DNA of 64,000 nt, taken from contig JACTMY010000013.1 of the NCBI GenBank assembly GCA_014584395.1, forward strand, positions 62,001 through 126,000. Direction: 5' to 3'. A program made the translations under genes and the position numbers. Below, piece by piece: positions 1-8,705 of the stretch. Position 1 is the first letter of the stretch; each line of letters starts with the position of its first letter. The stretch is from Planctomycetota bacterium (GTDB lineage: Bacteria; Planctomycetota; Planctomycetia; Gemmatales; HRBIN36). The notes beneath the pieces are model-generated. The model saw only the letters and a program-made list of their open reading frames with translations, ran no database searches and was not told the DNA's origin.

Positions 1-2
1 AG

Positions 3-1547
3 GCCCTGTTCGAGCGCACGCTGAGCGAGCTGCCGCAAAAGGTGAAATACGACGACCTTTCCCGCAACGCCCAGATCGACTTCGAAATCTTCAAGCATCA
101 CCTCGAACGGTCGCTGTGGCTGATGGCCAACACCAAGCCGTTCGCAAACGACCCCCGCTCCTACCTGGGCTACGTGACGGAAGGAACCTATGTCTTGCTC
201 TCGCAGTCGAGCGCCGCGCGCGAGACCAACGTGCGGCATTGCATCAGCCGCATGGCCCGCATGCCGGGCATTCTGGCCGAGGGGAAAAAGGCCCTGGGCG
301 TCTGCCCAAAGGTGTACGTTGAAACGGCCATAAAGCAGACGCAGGGCGCCATCCATTACTATCAGGAAGGGATTTATCAGCTTTCTGGGGAAACGCCCGG
401 AGTGAGCGAGTTGAGCCGAGCCGCGGGGCCGGTGGTCGCCGCCCTCAAGGATTACCTCGAGTTTTTGAAGCAGGAGTTGCTGCCAAAAGCCAGGGAGGAA
501 GACTGGCGGATTGGATCGGAGAAGTTCGCGCGCAAGCTGGAGTTGGAGTTGGAAGCGGGCGTGACCGCCGAGCAGGTGCTCCGCGACGCCGAAGCCGAAG
601 CCCAGCGGGTCGAGCAGGAAATGTACGTCATCGCCCGGCAGCTTTGGCACATCCATGCCAAAGGCCAGCCGCTGCCTCCGGACGACGAGGTGGGCCGCAG
701 CCGCACCATCCGCGTCGTGATGCGGCAGCTTTCGCAGGAGCATGGCCAGGCCGAAAACCTGGTCCGCGACATCCAGGCCACCGTCGAGGAACTCAAGCAA
801 TTCATCCGGGATAAGGACATCCTGCGCCTCCCCGAACCGGATCAGTGCCAGATCATCGAGATGCCCGAGTTTCAAAGGGGTTATTCCGTCGCCTATCTCA
901 ACAACGCACCGCCCCTAGATGCCAAGGTCTCGAGTTATTACGCCATCAGCCCGCCGCCGCGCGAGTGGGATGAGCAGCGCAAGCAAAGCTATCTCGAGGA
1001 ATATAATCGCCACATGCTGAAGATCCTCAGCATCCATGAAGCCTATCCCGGCCATTACGTGCAGCTTGAATATTCCAATCGCTGTCCCTCCAAGATTCGC
1101 CGGGTGCTCTTCTCCGGCGTCTTTGCCGAGGGGTGGGCGGTCTATACCGAACAGGTCATGCTTGATCAGGGGTATGGCCAAGGGGACCTCGCCCTGCGGC
1201 TGCATCAGCTCAAGTTCTACCTGCGCGCCGTTGTCAACGCCCTGCTCGACTACAAAATGCACTGTGACCACATGACCGACGAACAGGCCATGGATTTGCT
1301 CATGAATCGGGCGTTTCAGTCCGAAGGCGAGGCCGCGGGCAAAGTCATTCGGGCCAAGCTGCAATCGTGCCAGCTTTCGACCTATTTCGTCGGTCGGATG
1401 GCCTTTTATCGTCTGCGGCAGGAGATTCAACGCGAACGGTGGGATTCGTTCAACCTGGGCCGGTATCATGAAGCGGTCCTGGCGCACGGCACGCTGCCCG
1501 TGAAATATCTGCCGGAGTTGGTGCGGACCAGCCTGGCTCCCCGTTAG
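3..1547 (+). CDS. DUF885 family metallopeptidase-like protein (5' truncated by window edge)
   Basis: The open frame runs in from the left edge; a GTG at 42 is probably internal because coding continues upstream of it. The protein has the DUF885 hallmarks: HEAYPGH near residue 330 of the visible part and, about 40 residues later, FAEGWAVYTEQ, which together resemble a zinc metalloprotease HE..PGH / E pair. The rest is helical. DUF885 proteins are usually 550-600 residues and often secreted, so an N-terminal segment (possibly a signal peptide) is missing. The substrate is unknown. The next gene starts 33 bases downstream on the same strand but is functionally unrelated. The family assignment is firm; peptidase activity is inferred from the motif only. 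Confidence 0.85.
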   Translation, partial: ALFERTLSELPQKVKYDDLSRNAQIDFEIFKHHLERSLWLMANTKPFANDPRSYLGYVTEGTYVLLSQSSAARETNVRHCISRMARMPGILAEGKKALGVCPKVYVETAIKQTQGAIHYYQEGIYQLSGETPGVSELSRAAGPVVAALKDYLEFLKQELLPKAREEDWRIGSEKFARKLELELEAGVTAEQVLRDAEAEAQRVEQEMYVIARQLWHIHAKGQPLPPDDEVGRSRTIRVVMRQLSQEHGQAENLVRDIQATVEELKQFIRDKDILRLPEPDQCQIIEMPEFQRGYSVAYLNNAPPLDAKVSSYYAISPPPREWDEQRKQSYLEEYNRHMLKILSIHEAYPGHYVQLEYSNRCPSKIRRVLFSGVFAEGWAVYTEQVMLDQGYGQGDLALRLHQLKFYLRAVVNALLDYKMHCDHMTDEQAMDLLMNRAFQSEGEAAGKVIRAKLQSCQLSTYFVGRMAFYRLRQEIQRERWDSFNLGRYHEAVLAHGTLPVKYLPELVRTSLAPR

Positions 1548-1580
1548 GCGTTGGGCCAGTGACGAAAGGAACCACGAGAG

Positions 1581-2150
1581 ATGGTCTATCTGTCGCGCAT
1601 CTACACCAAGACCGGCGACGACGGCACAACCGCACTTGGCGATCAGAGCCGCGTCCCCAAGGACGCCCAGCGAGTCGCGGCCTATGGTTCGGTCGATGAG
1701 CTGAATGCCGTCTTGGGCTTATTGGCCGCCACCGCCCTGGAGCCGGACCTGCTCGCGCTGGTGCGCCTCATCCAAAACGACTTGTTCGACGTCGGGGCGG
1801 ACTTGTGCATGCCGACCTCGACGGCGGAGAAACCCAAGGAAAAGCTGCGCGTGGCCGAGTCGCAGGTGCAGCGTCTGGAACAGCACATCGACCGCATCAA
1901 CGATGGTTTGCAACCGCTGACGAGTTTCGTCCTGCCCGGCGGGCAGCCCGCCGCGGCTTGGTGCCACCTGGCTCGAACCGTTTGCCGCCGGGCCGAACGC
2001 GAGGTCGTGACCCTGATGCGGCAGGAAACGGTCAACGCGAATGTGCTGATCTATCTGAATCGCTTGTCGGACCTGTTGTTCGTCCTGGGGCGATACCTCA
2101 ATGGACATGGCACACAGGATGTTTTGTGGCAACCCGGTCACAATCAATAA
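1581..2150 (+). CDS. Cob(I)yrinic acid a,c-diamide adenosyltransferase, PduO type
   Basis: A 189-residue protein with the ATP-binding N-terminal signature TKTGDDGTTALGD and the later RRAEREVV helix typical of PduO-type ATP:cob(I)alamin adenosyltransferases. It transfers the adenosyl group of ATP to reduced cobalamin to make adenosylcobalamin in the cytoplasm. The length matches the single-domain family. The ATG follows a GAAAGGAACC stretch that can act as a ribosome binding site. It lies 33 bases after the DUF885 gene. It is more than 20 kb from the microcompartment locus, whose enzymes do not need B12, so a link to that compartment is not supported. Confidence 0.93.
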   Translation: MVYLSRIYTKTGDDGTTALGDQSRVPKDAQRVAAYGSVDELNAVLGLLAATALEPDLLALVRLIQNDLFDVGADLCMPTSTAEKPKEKLRVAESQVQRLEQHIDRINDGLQPLTSFVLPGGQPAAAWCHLARTVCRRAEREVVTLMRQETVNANVLIYLNRLSDLLFVLGRYLNGHGTQDVLWQPGHNQ

Positions 2151-2241
2151 AGGAATGATCTAAAGGAACAGAGACGTGTCGCCTGGAAGCGAACGCCGCG
2201 CGGCCACACGCTCAGCTTACTCGTTGACAAAGGTAGTCCGC

Positions 2242-2865
2242 ATGAGTCGACAAGGTTTCTTCTTCATGATCGCGATTGCCCTCGGGTTGATTTCGGCCTT
2301 TGCCACCCGCTCGATCATGACGCGTGATTCCCTCGAAATCCTGGTGCCGGTCAAGGACTTGCCGGCCAAACATCATTTGAAAGAGCCCAGGGAGTTCGAA
2401 GTGAAATTCATCCCGAAGAACCGGATCACCAAGGGCCAACCGGTGCTGCGGTTCGATCAAATCCAGGGGCGCACTCTGGGAGCGCAGCCCTTGAAGGCGG
2501 GCGAACCAGTTTACTTCGAGGACTTGGCGAGCGCTGCGCATGCCAGCTCGCCGCCTCGAACGGCGCCGCCCTTGCCTTTTTCCTTGCCGCCGGGCAAGGT
2601 CGTCCTGTCGCTCGCGCATCATCCGCAGATGCCCCCCGTGCAGCCAGGAGACCGCATTCAGATTCAGGAGCCGCCGACGGATCTGGAACCGCGCATCCTG
2701 GCCAGCCAGGTTGAGGTGCTCTATTTGTTGCCGCGCCGGCCTGGCGACTTGCCAGAGCAGACGCCGCCCCAGGCCTTGCTTTTATCCGTGAAACCCGCCG
2801 AAGCGAAAGCTATACTGGATTTGTTGGAAGCAGGGAAAACACCTTTTGTCGTCATTCTGAAATAA
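2242..2865 (+). CDS. CpaB-like SAF-domain protein 1
   Basis: Residues 5-25 form a hydrophobic membrane anchor. Then comes a SAF-like segment (LVPVKDLPAKHHL, later LGAQPLKAGEPVYFEDL) as in CpaB/RcpC, the periplasmic protein of Flp/Tad pilus assembly. The C-terminal half (VVLSLAHHPQ, then VQPGDRIQI and LLLSVKPAEAKAIL) matches the second CpaB domain. The ATG at 2242 is preferred over a GTG at 2176 because AAAGG precedes it at good spacing and the anchor starts directly after it. A second SAF-type gene follows 18 bases downstream. No other Tad gene is in the window, so a pilus role is inference. Confidence 0.7.
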   Translation: MSRQGFFFMIAIALGLISAFATRSIMTRDSLEILVPVKDLPAKHHLKEPREFEVKFIPKNRITKGQPVLRFDQIQGRTLGAQPLKAGEPVYFEDLASAAHASSPPRTAPPLPFSLPPGKVVLSLAHHPQMPPVQPGDRIQIQEPPTDLEPRILASQVEVLYLLPRRPGDLPEQTPPQALLLSVKPAEAKAILDLLEAGKTPFVVILK

Positions 2866-2883
2866 GGCGGCGGAATCCGGCGC

Positions 2884-3630
2884 ATGGTGCATCGCAAGCG
2901 CAAATTCGTCCTGCAGTTGAGCCTGCGGCAAGCCCTTGTCTTGGGAGTGGGCATGGGCCTCGTGCTGGCCTTGGGGCTGAGCACCTGGCTGTCGCTGGAT
3001 TGGATCAAGGACGCCCGGCGGCAGAATCCATCGGAAACGCCGACCAGTCCCCTGCCTCCGACACCCACCTCGCTGGTTGCCTCGCAGCCTCAGCTTCCCT
3101 CCCCTAGATTGACCGTTCTCGTGCCGCGGTTCAATCTGCCCGCCGAGACGCTGATCGAGCGGGCCGATTGGTTTGAGTCGCGCACGCTCAGTGCTGCGGA
3201 GGTCAACCCCGCGGACAACGGCATGGACCTGATCACCGAGTTTAAGCAAATCCAAGCTCGGCGGACGACCGTGCCTTTGACCGCGGGGAAGCCGATACGC
3301 TCAAGCGATACCGAACCCGCTGGCAGCGTGCCCAAACTTGGCGTCGGCGACGTGCAACTGCGGCTCAACATCGAAACGCAGGAAGCCGCTGCCGCTTGGC
3401 ATGTGGGGCAACGGGTCGACCTGGTTTATGAATGGCAAACGGCAGCGAACGGCTCCGTCAGTCAGGGACGCATTCCCCGCTTGGCCATCATGGCCGTCGA
3501 GCCTGGGAATTCCAACGTCGTCACGCTGCGGATCCGCCATCGCGACGCGGAGATGTTTCAGGGGCTTCGCCAGAGGCCCGGGTTTCGTTATTTCTTGCAA
3601 CTGTCTCCGTCCGAAGACGTGGGGCCATGA
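2884..3630 (+). CDS. CpaB-like SAF-domain protein 2
   Basis: 248 residues. The N-terminus is basic, then one membrane segment (residues 15-38), a Pro/Ser-rich linker, and a SAF-like domain (VLVPRFNLPAETLIERADW). The C-terminal part carries VGQRVDLVYEW and NVVTLRIRHRDAEMF, which parallels the second half of CpaB, where a DVxxx strand and a (T/L)LxVxPxxAE helix occur. It appears to be a diverged partner of the gene 18 bases upstream and probably forms an operon with it. It likely sits in the inner membrane facing the periplasm. Function is inferred from fold similarity only. Confidence 0.6.
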   Translation: MVHRKRKFVLQLSLRQALVLGVGMGLVLALGLSTWLSLDWIKDARRQNPSETPTSPLPPTPTSLVASQPQLPSPRLTVLVPRFNLPAETLIERADWFESRTLSAAEVNPADNGMDLITEFKQIQARRTTVPLTAGKPIRSSDTEPAGSVPKLGVGDVQLRLNIETQEAAAAWHVGQRVDLVYEWQTAANGSVSQGRIPRLAIMAVEPGNSNVVTLRIRHRDAEMFQGLRQRPGFRYFLQLSPSEDVGP

Positions 3631-3634
3631 TCGG

Positions 3635-3841
3635 ATGAACCTGCCGCCGCGAACCCGATGGCTCATGATTCTGACTTTTTCCCTGGCCTTGATCTGGGGA
3701 TGGACGGTGTGGCATCGCCAATCCCGGCCGGCCGCCTCGCTCATCATCGAAACCGAGGTGCCGCGCACGAACAGCGGCTTGATGGAGGAGCCTGGCGCAG
3801 CCGCGGTCCGCAAGCCCTTCCAGGAAATCGCCCCCCATTGA
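3635..3841 (+). CDS. Small single-pass membrane protein, unknown
   Basis: A 68-residue product starting at an ATG five bases after the upstream stop codon, so it is probably translationally linked to the SAF-domain genes. Residues 8-27 are hydrophobic (MILTFSLALIWGWTVW) and would give one N-terminal membrane anchor. The rest is short, polar and probably extracytoplasmic. I recognise no family. The tight spacing and the anchored architecture like its neighbours are the only support that it is a real gene. Confidence 0.45.
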   Translation: MNLPPRTRWLMILTFSLALIWGWTVWHRQSRPAASLIIETEVPRTNSGLMEEPGAAAVRKPFQEIAPH

Positions 3842-3877
3842 GCGTTCTCCGGACAAACCTCACTCCATCAGCAAGCC

Positions 3878-5395
3878 TCAATCCGGAAGCTGCCCGTTGC
3901 GGTGGGCCGGTGCGAAAAGGATCAATCCCAACCCCGCCAGATAAACCAGGCTGACGGTCGAACAGGCCAAGGGATAATCCTGGCCAAACCATTGGAGCAA
4001 CTGGCCTGTCTGCAGCGTGGCGATGGCGGCAATGATGCGGCCAAAGTTGTAGGCGAAGCCTTGAGCCAGGGCGCGCACCGCCGTGGGATACAATTCAGGC
4101 AGATACAACGACAGCCATCCGTAAAAGCCGCCGACGAAGAATCCTGCCAGGGTGTTCATGAAGAGGAACCAGCCGTCGAAGCGGGTGGCGGTGTTGAGAA
4201 ACAGGAGCAACGACCCCAGGGCGCCAAGGCACAGGAAAGCGTAGATCGTCCTGCGCCCCAGGCGGTTGACCCAGGGAGTGACCAGCAAGGTGCTGATTAC
4301 CGCCCCCAGTGCGGACCACAGCATCGTCTGACTGCGGGCCGTCGCCACCCTGCCCTCCGCCAAAACGTCCGCCCACAGGGGCAGCCATTGCGTTACCGCC
4401 CAGGTGCCGATCAGCGGGACGCAACTCAACGCACACCCCAGGGCCGCCCGCGGCAGCAAGGACGGTCGCGGCGCTAAAGCGCCGGCGATGGCTGAGGTTG
4501 GCCCAGCGTCGCGCTGCTGATGCCAATAGTGCCGCAGAGGCCAGAGATACCCCCATCCCGCGGCAACCAGGCCGAGGATCGTCCCACACCAGCGCCATGT
4601 CCAACCAAGTTCCATCGCCCAGAGCAAAATCACCCCCACGGCCGATGCGGTCCCGAATAGCATACCTGCCACTTGGGCCAGTTGCGTCGACCAGGCTCGC
4701 CCCGTCAGCCGATGCTTTAGCCAGCGATCCGATTCGGGCACCCATCGGCGAATGAAAAAGACCAACCCCGCCGGGAACACGCTCAAGATAAGGAACAAGC
4801 GCCAGCCGGCATGGGCGGTCAGCCATTGCACCCATGATTCAGAGAAGCCGGATGCGTGCAGGGCATGAGTGATCGCGGCCAGGCATGGTTGGTACAAGTG
4901 GCTCAGACAGGCCACGAGGACGAAGCCCAGATTGACCGCGGAGCCGATCAGACCGGCCAGCCAGGCGCGGGATCGGTTGGGCCAAAGCTCCATGACCAAG
5001 GCCACGCCAAGAGCCCATTCGCCGCCCATGCCCAGGGCCGCCAGGCTGCGCAGCAGGGCCAGTTGCCAAGGCGCCTGGGCGAAGCCGCCCGCGGCAGTGA
5101 GCAGGGCATAGACGAGGATGCTCAAGATCATCGCCCGCACCCGGCCCAGCCAGTCGCCGAGCCAGCCGAAGAGAACGCCCCCCGTCGCCGCACCGACGAG
5201 AAACCCCGCCTGGGCCAGGCTGTACCAGCGTTCGATTTCGCCAGGCAGGGGTTGTCCCAGCAGATCGCCCAGGGCCGGCCGTGCCACCAGGGCGAAGATG
5301 CCCATCTCATAGCCGTCAAACATCCAGCCGAGATAGGCCGCCGCCAGAGCCAGCCAGGCGCCGGGCGTCACCGGGCGATCGGGAGTTGCCATCAT
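3878..5395 (-). CDS. MFS transporter
   Basis: A 505-residue protein with about 12 membrane segments. Segment 1 contains LGWMFDGYEMGIF, typical of the sugar/aromatic-acid branch of the major facilitator superfamily. The cytoplasmic loop between segments 2 and 3 has the motif-A-like GWLGDWLGRVRAM, and a second copy (VNRLGRRTIYAFL) lies between segments 8 and 9. The start ATG overlaps the stop codon of the upstream adenylyltransferase gene (ATGA), so the two are translationally coupled. A longer open frame upstream is only glnE read in another frame. The substrate cannot be deduced. Confidence 0.85.
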   Translation of the reverse strand: MMATPDRPVTPGAWLALAAAYLGWMFDGYEMGIFALVARPALGDLLGQPLPGEIERWYSLAQAGFLVGAATGGVLFGWLGDWLGRVRAMILSILVYALLTAAGGFAQAPWQLALLRSLAALGMGGEWALGVALVMELWPNRSRAWLAGLIGSAVNLGFVLVACLSHLYQPCLAAITHALHASGFSESWVQWLTAHAGWRLFLILSVFPAGLVFFIRRWVPESDRWLKHRLTGRAWSTQLAQVAGMLFGTASAVGVILLWAMELGWTWRWCGTILGLVAAGWGYLWPLRHYWHQQRDAGPTSAIAGALAPRPSLLPRAALGCALSCVPLIGTWAVTQWLPLWADVLAEGRVATARSQTMLWSALGAVISTLLVTPWVNRLGRRTIYAFLCLGALGSLLLFLNTATRFDGWFLFMNTLAGFFVGGFYGWLSLYLPELYPTAVRALAQGFAYNFGRIIAAIATLQTGQLLQWFGQDYPLACSTVSLVYLAGLGLILFAPAHRNGQLPD

Positions 5396-8300
5396 GTCTC
5401 CCCCCGGGGGGGGTTGATTCCCGGCCAATCCTGCCATCGGGGCGTGCCGCTGCCCCGTGGAACGGGCGGACTCCGCCGTTCCTGGTCGCACAGTTCGTTG
5501 AAATGCCGGCGGATGCAGGTGGTGTGATGCTCCATTTCGGACCAAAAGGCTTCCGCCGCCGATTGATCGAGGCTCGCCTCGTGCCCCAACCGCCGGGCGA
5601 GCTTTTCCATTTCCTGCGGGTCGCGGGGCAGATCGTCTTGGGCGAGCAGATTGACGATGCGCAGCTTGCTCTCCACCCGGCGCAGGAATTCGTAATGAAA
5701 CGCCAGCTCCCGAGCCAGCAGCGCCGGCATCAACCTCTCCTCCGCCAGCCGCTCCAGAGCGTCCCAAAGATTCGATTGCCGGATCGCGGGATGGGACTTG
5801 CCGTATTTCAATTGGAAGAGCTGGACGATGAATTCGATGTCCACGATGCCGCCGAAGCCGCGCTTGAAATCCCGTTCCCCCCGGCTGGCCTCGAGCCGCT
5901 TCCGCATGGCCACGATTTCATCCACATCGCAAGGCCGCCAGTCGGGCGTCTGCACCGCTTGATGAACGGCTTGCAGGACCGCCTTGGCGAACTCCGGCTC
6001 GCCATGCACGACCCGAGCGCGCGTCAGGGCGAGCCGCTCCCACAATTGCCCCGAGCCGCTTTGGTAATAACGCATGAACTCGGCCAAAGGAATGACCAGG
6101 CTGCCTGACTTGCCCGTGGGGCGGAGCCGCATGTCGACGTTGTAGAGTCGGCCATGGGGGCCGTGTTGACTGAGCCGTTTGATGATCTGCCGGGCCAATT
6201 CGGAGAAGAAATGATAATTGTCCGTGGTTTCCTGGCCGCCATGGGTTTGGCCGTCTTCCTCGTAGACGAGGATCAAGTCCAGGTCGCTGCTGTAGCTCAT
6301 TTCCCGCCCGCCGAGCTTGCCCAGCCCCAGGAGAACGTAGCGGCACGGCCAGGTAAGCGTGTCAAGCCCTTCGAGCGGCGAGAGCAGATGGCTTGAAGGT
6401 TCCCCCCAGCGGTCCGCCAGGCGGCGAAACTCGTGATCCGCCACCCAGACAAGCAGCGTCTCCGCCAAGTCGGTCAGCGCTTGCAGGGTCACGCGCAGCG
6501 GCTCTTTGCCCAGCAGGTCGAACGTGCCGATGCGCAGCAGTTCCACGTCCCGGAAGCTGTGCAGAATGCGGTCCGGATCATCGGCGTTGTGACACAGGTC
6601 GGTCAATTCCTCGGCCATCTCAGCGCGCGTTCGGGGCCGATTGAGGACCAGGCTGTCGAGCAGCTCATCGATCATCCCCGGATTGTTCATCAACAGTTGC
6701 ACAAAAAAGGGGCTGCCCGAACAGAGGTCGACGTAGAGTTTGAGGCTCGGCGGATTGAAGCTGAACAGTTCCCACAGGATGCCCTTGGCCCCCAGCGAGG
6801 CGGTGACTTTTTCCAGGTGGGTGAGGGCCAGGTCGGGATCGGGGGTTTCGGCCAGCGCCTTGAGCAACCGGGAGGCGATGTTGGCGAGGAACTGCCGGCA
6901 GCGGCGGTTGTGCAGAAACGGCACCGACTCCTTCGCCAATTGCATGAGATTCTGATAGGCCAGATCGACGTTGCGAAAGCCATAGGGCTGGAGGATCGCG
7001 GCGATCGTCGCCGGCTCCAAATCGGGAATCAGAATCAAGTCCGCTTCCGGCTCGCTTTGGCCCGCATCGCTGGTGAAGGTGTCATGCAGCAGGTGGTCCA
7101 GAATGCGGCGGTTGAGCGTCGTCTTTTCCTGATAATCGGCGTTGAACCGTTCCAGGGCCAGCGTCGGGTCCATGCCATAGCCCATCCGCTGGGCCAGCTT
7201 GGTCCGCTCGCCGGGAGAGGAGGGCAAGCGATGGGTCTGCAGGTCGAACATCAATTGCAAACGATGCTCCAGCTTGCGGAGAAAGCGATAGCCATTTTCC
7301 AGGATGCGGCTTTCCTGATCGGTGAGACAGCCCGCCTGGGCCAGGGCTTCGATGGCGGCCAGGGTGCTTCGCTGCTGAACGGTTTCGAGGCTGCCGTTGA
7401 GAAGCTGGAGAAACTGCAGCGTGAACTCCACGTCGCGGATGCCGCCTAATCCTTTTTTCACCTCGACGTCGGACACGCCTTCCCGGCTCGCTTGCTGCTC
7501 GATCCGCCGCTTGAGCGCCTTGATCTCGTTGATCTCGGCAAAACCCAGGTATTTGCGGTAGACCCAAGGCTGCATCTCGGCGAGAAATTGCCATCCCAGC
7601 GTCAAGTCCCCGGCGATGGGCCGCAGTTTGATCAGGGCTTGCCGTTCCCAGGTGCGGCCCAGGGTTTCGTAATACGAGCGGGTGCTGGCGAAGGTCCGGG
7701 CCAGGGGGCCTTGTTTGCCTTCGGGCCGGAGCCGCAGGTCCACTCGATAGGCTGGGGGATAAGCCGTGAGCAGCCGGACCATCTCGTGGATCACGCGGCT
7801 GTAAAATTCGACCAGGCTGAGCGTGGGCCGGCCCGAGGTGTTGCCTTCCTCGTCGTAGATGACCATGAGATCGATGTCGCTGCTGTAGTTCAGCTCCTGG
7901 CCGCCGAGCTTGCCAAAGGCGAGGACGACGCATCGAGCCGGGCTGCCGTCGTCATGGCGGGGTTCGCCGAAGCGGCGCGCGACCGTCTGCAGGGCTTGCT
8001 GCAAGGCCGCTTCGACCGCCACCTCCGCCAGCAGCGAGATGTCCCGGGTGACTTCCTCGAGAGGGCGATTGCGGACGACGTCGTTGGTGCCGATGCGCAG
8101 CAAATGCCGCTGGCGAAAGGAGCGCAGCGCCCGCAGGGTGGCGGCGTCTTCCGAGCCTTGCGCCAGGGCGGCAGACAGCTCCGCGAGGAGTTCGGCGCGA
8201 GTCGGGCTTTGCCGCAAGGGCACGAGCAGCATCGGCACCAAACCCGGATCGGTGATAAGCAGGTCGCTGAGATATTGGCTTGTGCTGAAAAGCTGGATGA

Positions 8301-8592
8301 GCACGTCGAGCAGGCCAAGGTGCGGGTCGAGCAGTTGGGGGCGGTGCGGTTCAATGCCGGCGGCGGCAAGGAAGCGTTCGAGGTTGTTGAGGGCCATGTC
8401 GGCGTCGGCGCAGCCGGGGAGATAGGCGTTCAGGGCTTCGATGAGGGCGGGGAGCCAATCCGTCCCGACCCGTTCGCTAAGCTGCCGCCAGTTGTGCCAA
8501 CCGCGAACGCGATCCTGCACCCGCCAATGCTCGAGCAAGGCAAACTGCGCCGGATCGGCCTCGGCGTCGCGGGAAAAAGGGGAAGTGGCCAT
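5392..8592 (-). CDS. glnE: Bifunctional glutamine synthetase adenylyltransferase / adenylyl-removing enzyme
   Basis: About 1066 residues with two nucleotidyltransferase modules in tandem. Each has the signature seen in GlnE: GKLGGQELNYSSDIDLMVIY in the N-terminal half and GKLGGREMSYSSDLDLILVY in the C-terminal half. Both halves also have the RLRPEGKQG / RLRPTGKSG loop and a following helical GlnD-UR-utase-type domain. The enzyme adds or removes AMP on glutamine synthetase in response to PII, setting nitrogen assimilation. The length is slightly above the usual 950 residues. The start is uncertain: ATG at 8592 is used here; a TTG at 8628 would add 12 residues. Its stop overlaps the MFS start. 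Confidence 0.95.
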   Translation of the reverse strand: MATSPFSRDAEADPAQFALLEHWRVQDRVRGWHNWRQLSERVGTDWLPALIEALNAYLPGCADADMALNNLERFLAAAGIEPHRPQLLDPHLGLLDVLIQLFSTSQYLSDLLITDPGLVPMLLVPLRQSPTRAELLAELSAALAQGSEDAATLRALRSFRQRHLLRIGTNDVVRNRPLEEVTRDISLLAEVAVEAALQQALQTVARRFGEPRHDDGSPARCVVLAFGKLGGQELNYSSDIDLMVIYDEEGNTSGRPTLSLVEFYSRVIHEMVRLLTAYPPAYRVDLRLRPEGKQGPLARTFASTRSYYETLGRTWERQALIKLRPIAGDLTLGWQFLAEMQPWVYRKYLGFAEINEIKALKRRIEQQASREGVSDVEVKKGLGGIRDVEFTLQFLQLLNGSLETVQQRSTLAAIEALAQAGCLTDQESRILENGYRFLRKLEHRLQLMFDLQTHRLPSSPGERTKLAQRMGYGMDPTLALERFNADYQEKTTLNRRILDHLLHDTFTSDAGQSEPEADLILIPDLEPATIAAILQPYGFRNVDLAYQNLMQLAKESVPFLHNRRCRQFLANIASRLLKALAETPDPDLALTHLEKVTASLGAKGILWELFSFNPPSLKLYVDLCSGSPFFVQLLMNNPGMIDELLDSLVLNRPRTRAEMAEELTDLCHNADDPDRILHSFRDVELLRIGTFDLLGKEPLRVTLQALTDLAETLLVWVADHEFRRLADRWGEPSSHLLSPLEGLDTLTWPCRYVLLGLGKLGGREMSYSSDLDLILVYEEDGQTHGGQETTDNYHFFSELARQIIKRLSQHGPHGRLYNVDMRLRPTGKSGSLVIPLAEFMRYYQSGSGQLWERLALTRARVVHGEPEFAKAVLQAVHQAVQTPDWRPCDVDEIVAMRKRLEASRGERDFKRGFGGIVDIEFIVQLFQLKYGKSHPAIRQSNLWDALERLAEERLMPALLARELAFHYEFLRRVESKLRIVNLLAQDDLPRDPQEMEKLARRLGHEASLDQSAAEAFWSEMEHHTTCIRRHFNELCDQERRSPPVPRGSGTPRWQDWPGINPPRGET

Positions 8593-8705
8593 CCCCGACA
8601 GCCTAGCGGATTCTCGTCGGAAAGCCAAGAACGAGCCAAACAGGAACGCTTGCGGCAGGACATGGTGCGAGAGTGCAAAGACGCCTAAATGGGTTCAGGA
8701 GAGCC

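Noticed and set aside
1581-2150. Cobalamin adenosyltransferase as part of a B12-dependent propanediol microcompartment
   Set aside because: No diol dehydratase or its reactivase is present, and the BMC locus is more than 20 kb away and of the B12-independent PVM type.
6433-8688. Long plus-strand frames opposite glnE (338 and 398 residues)
   Set aside because: Antisense shadows of glnE, without motifs; glnE has both nucleotidyltransferase signatures.
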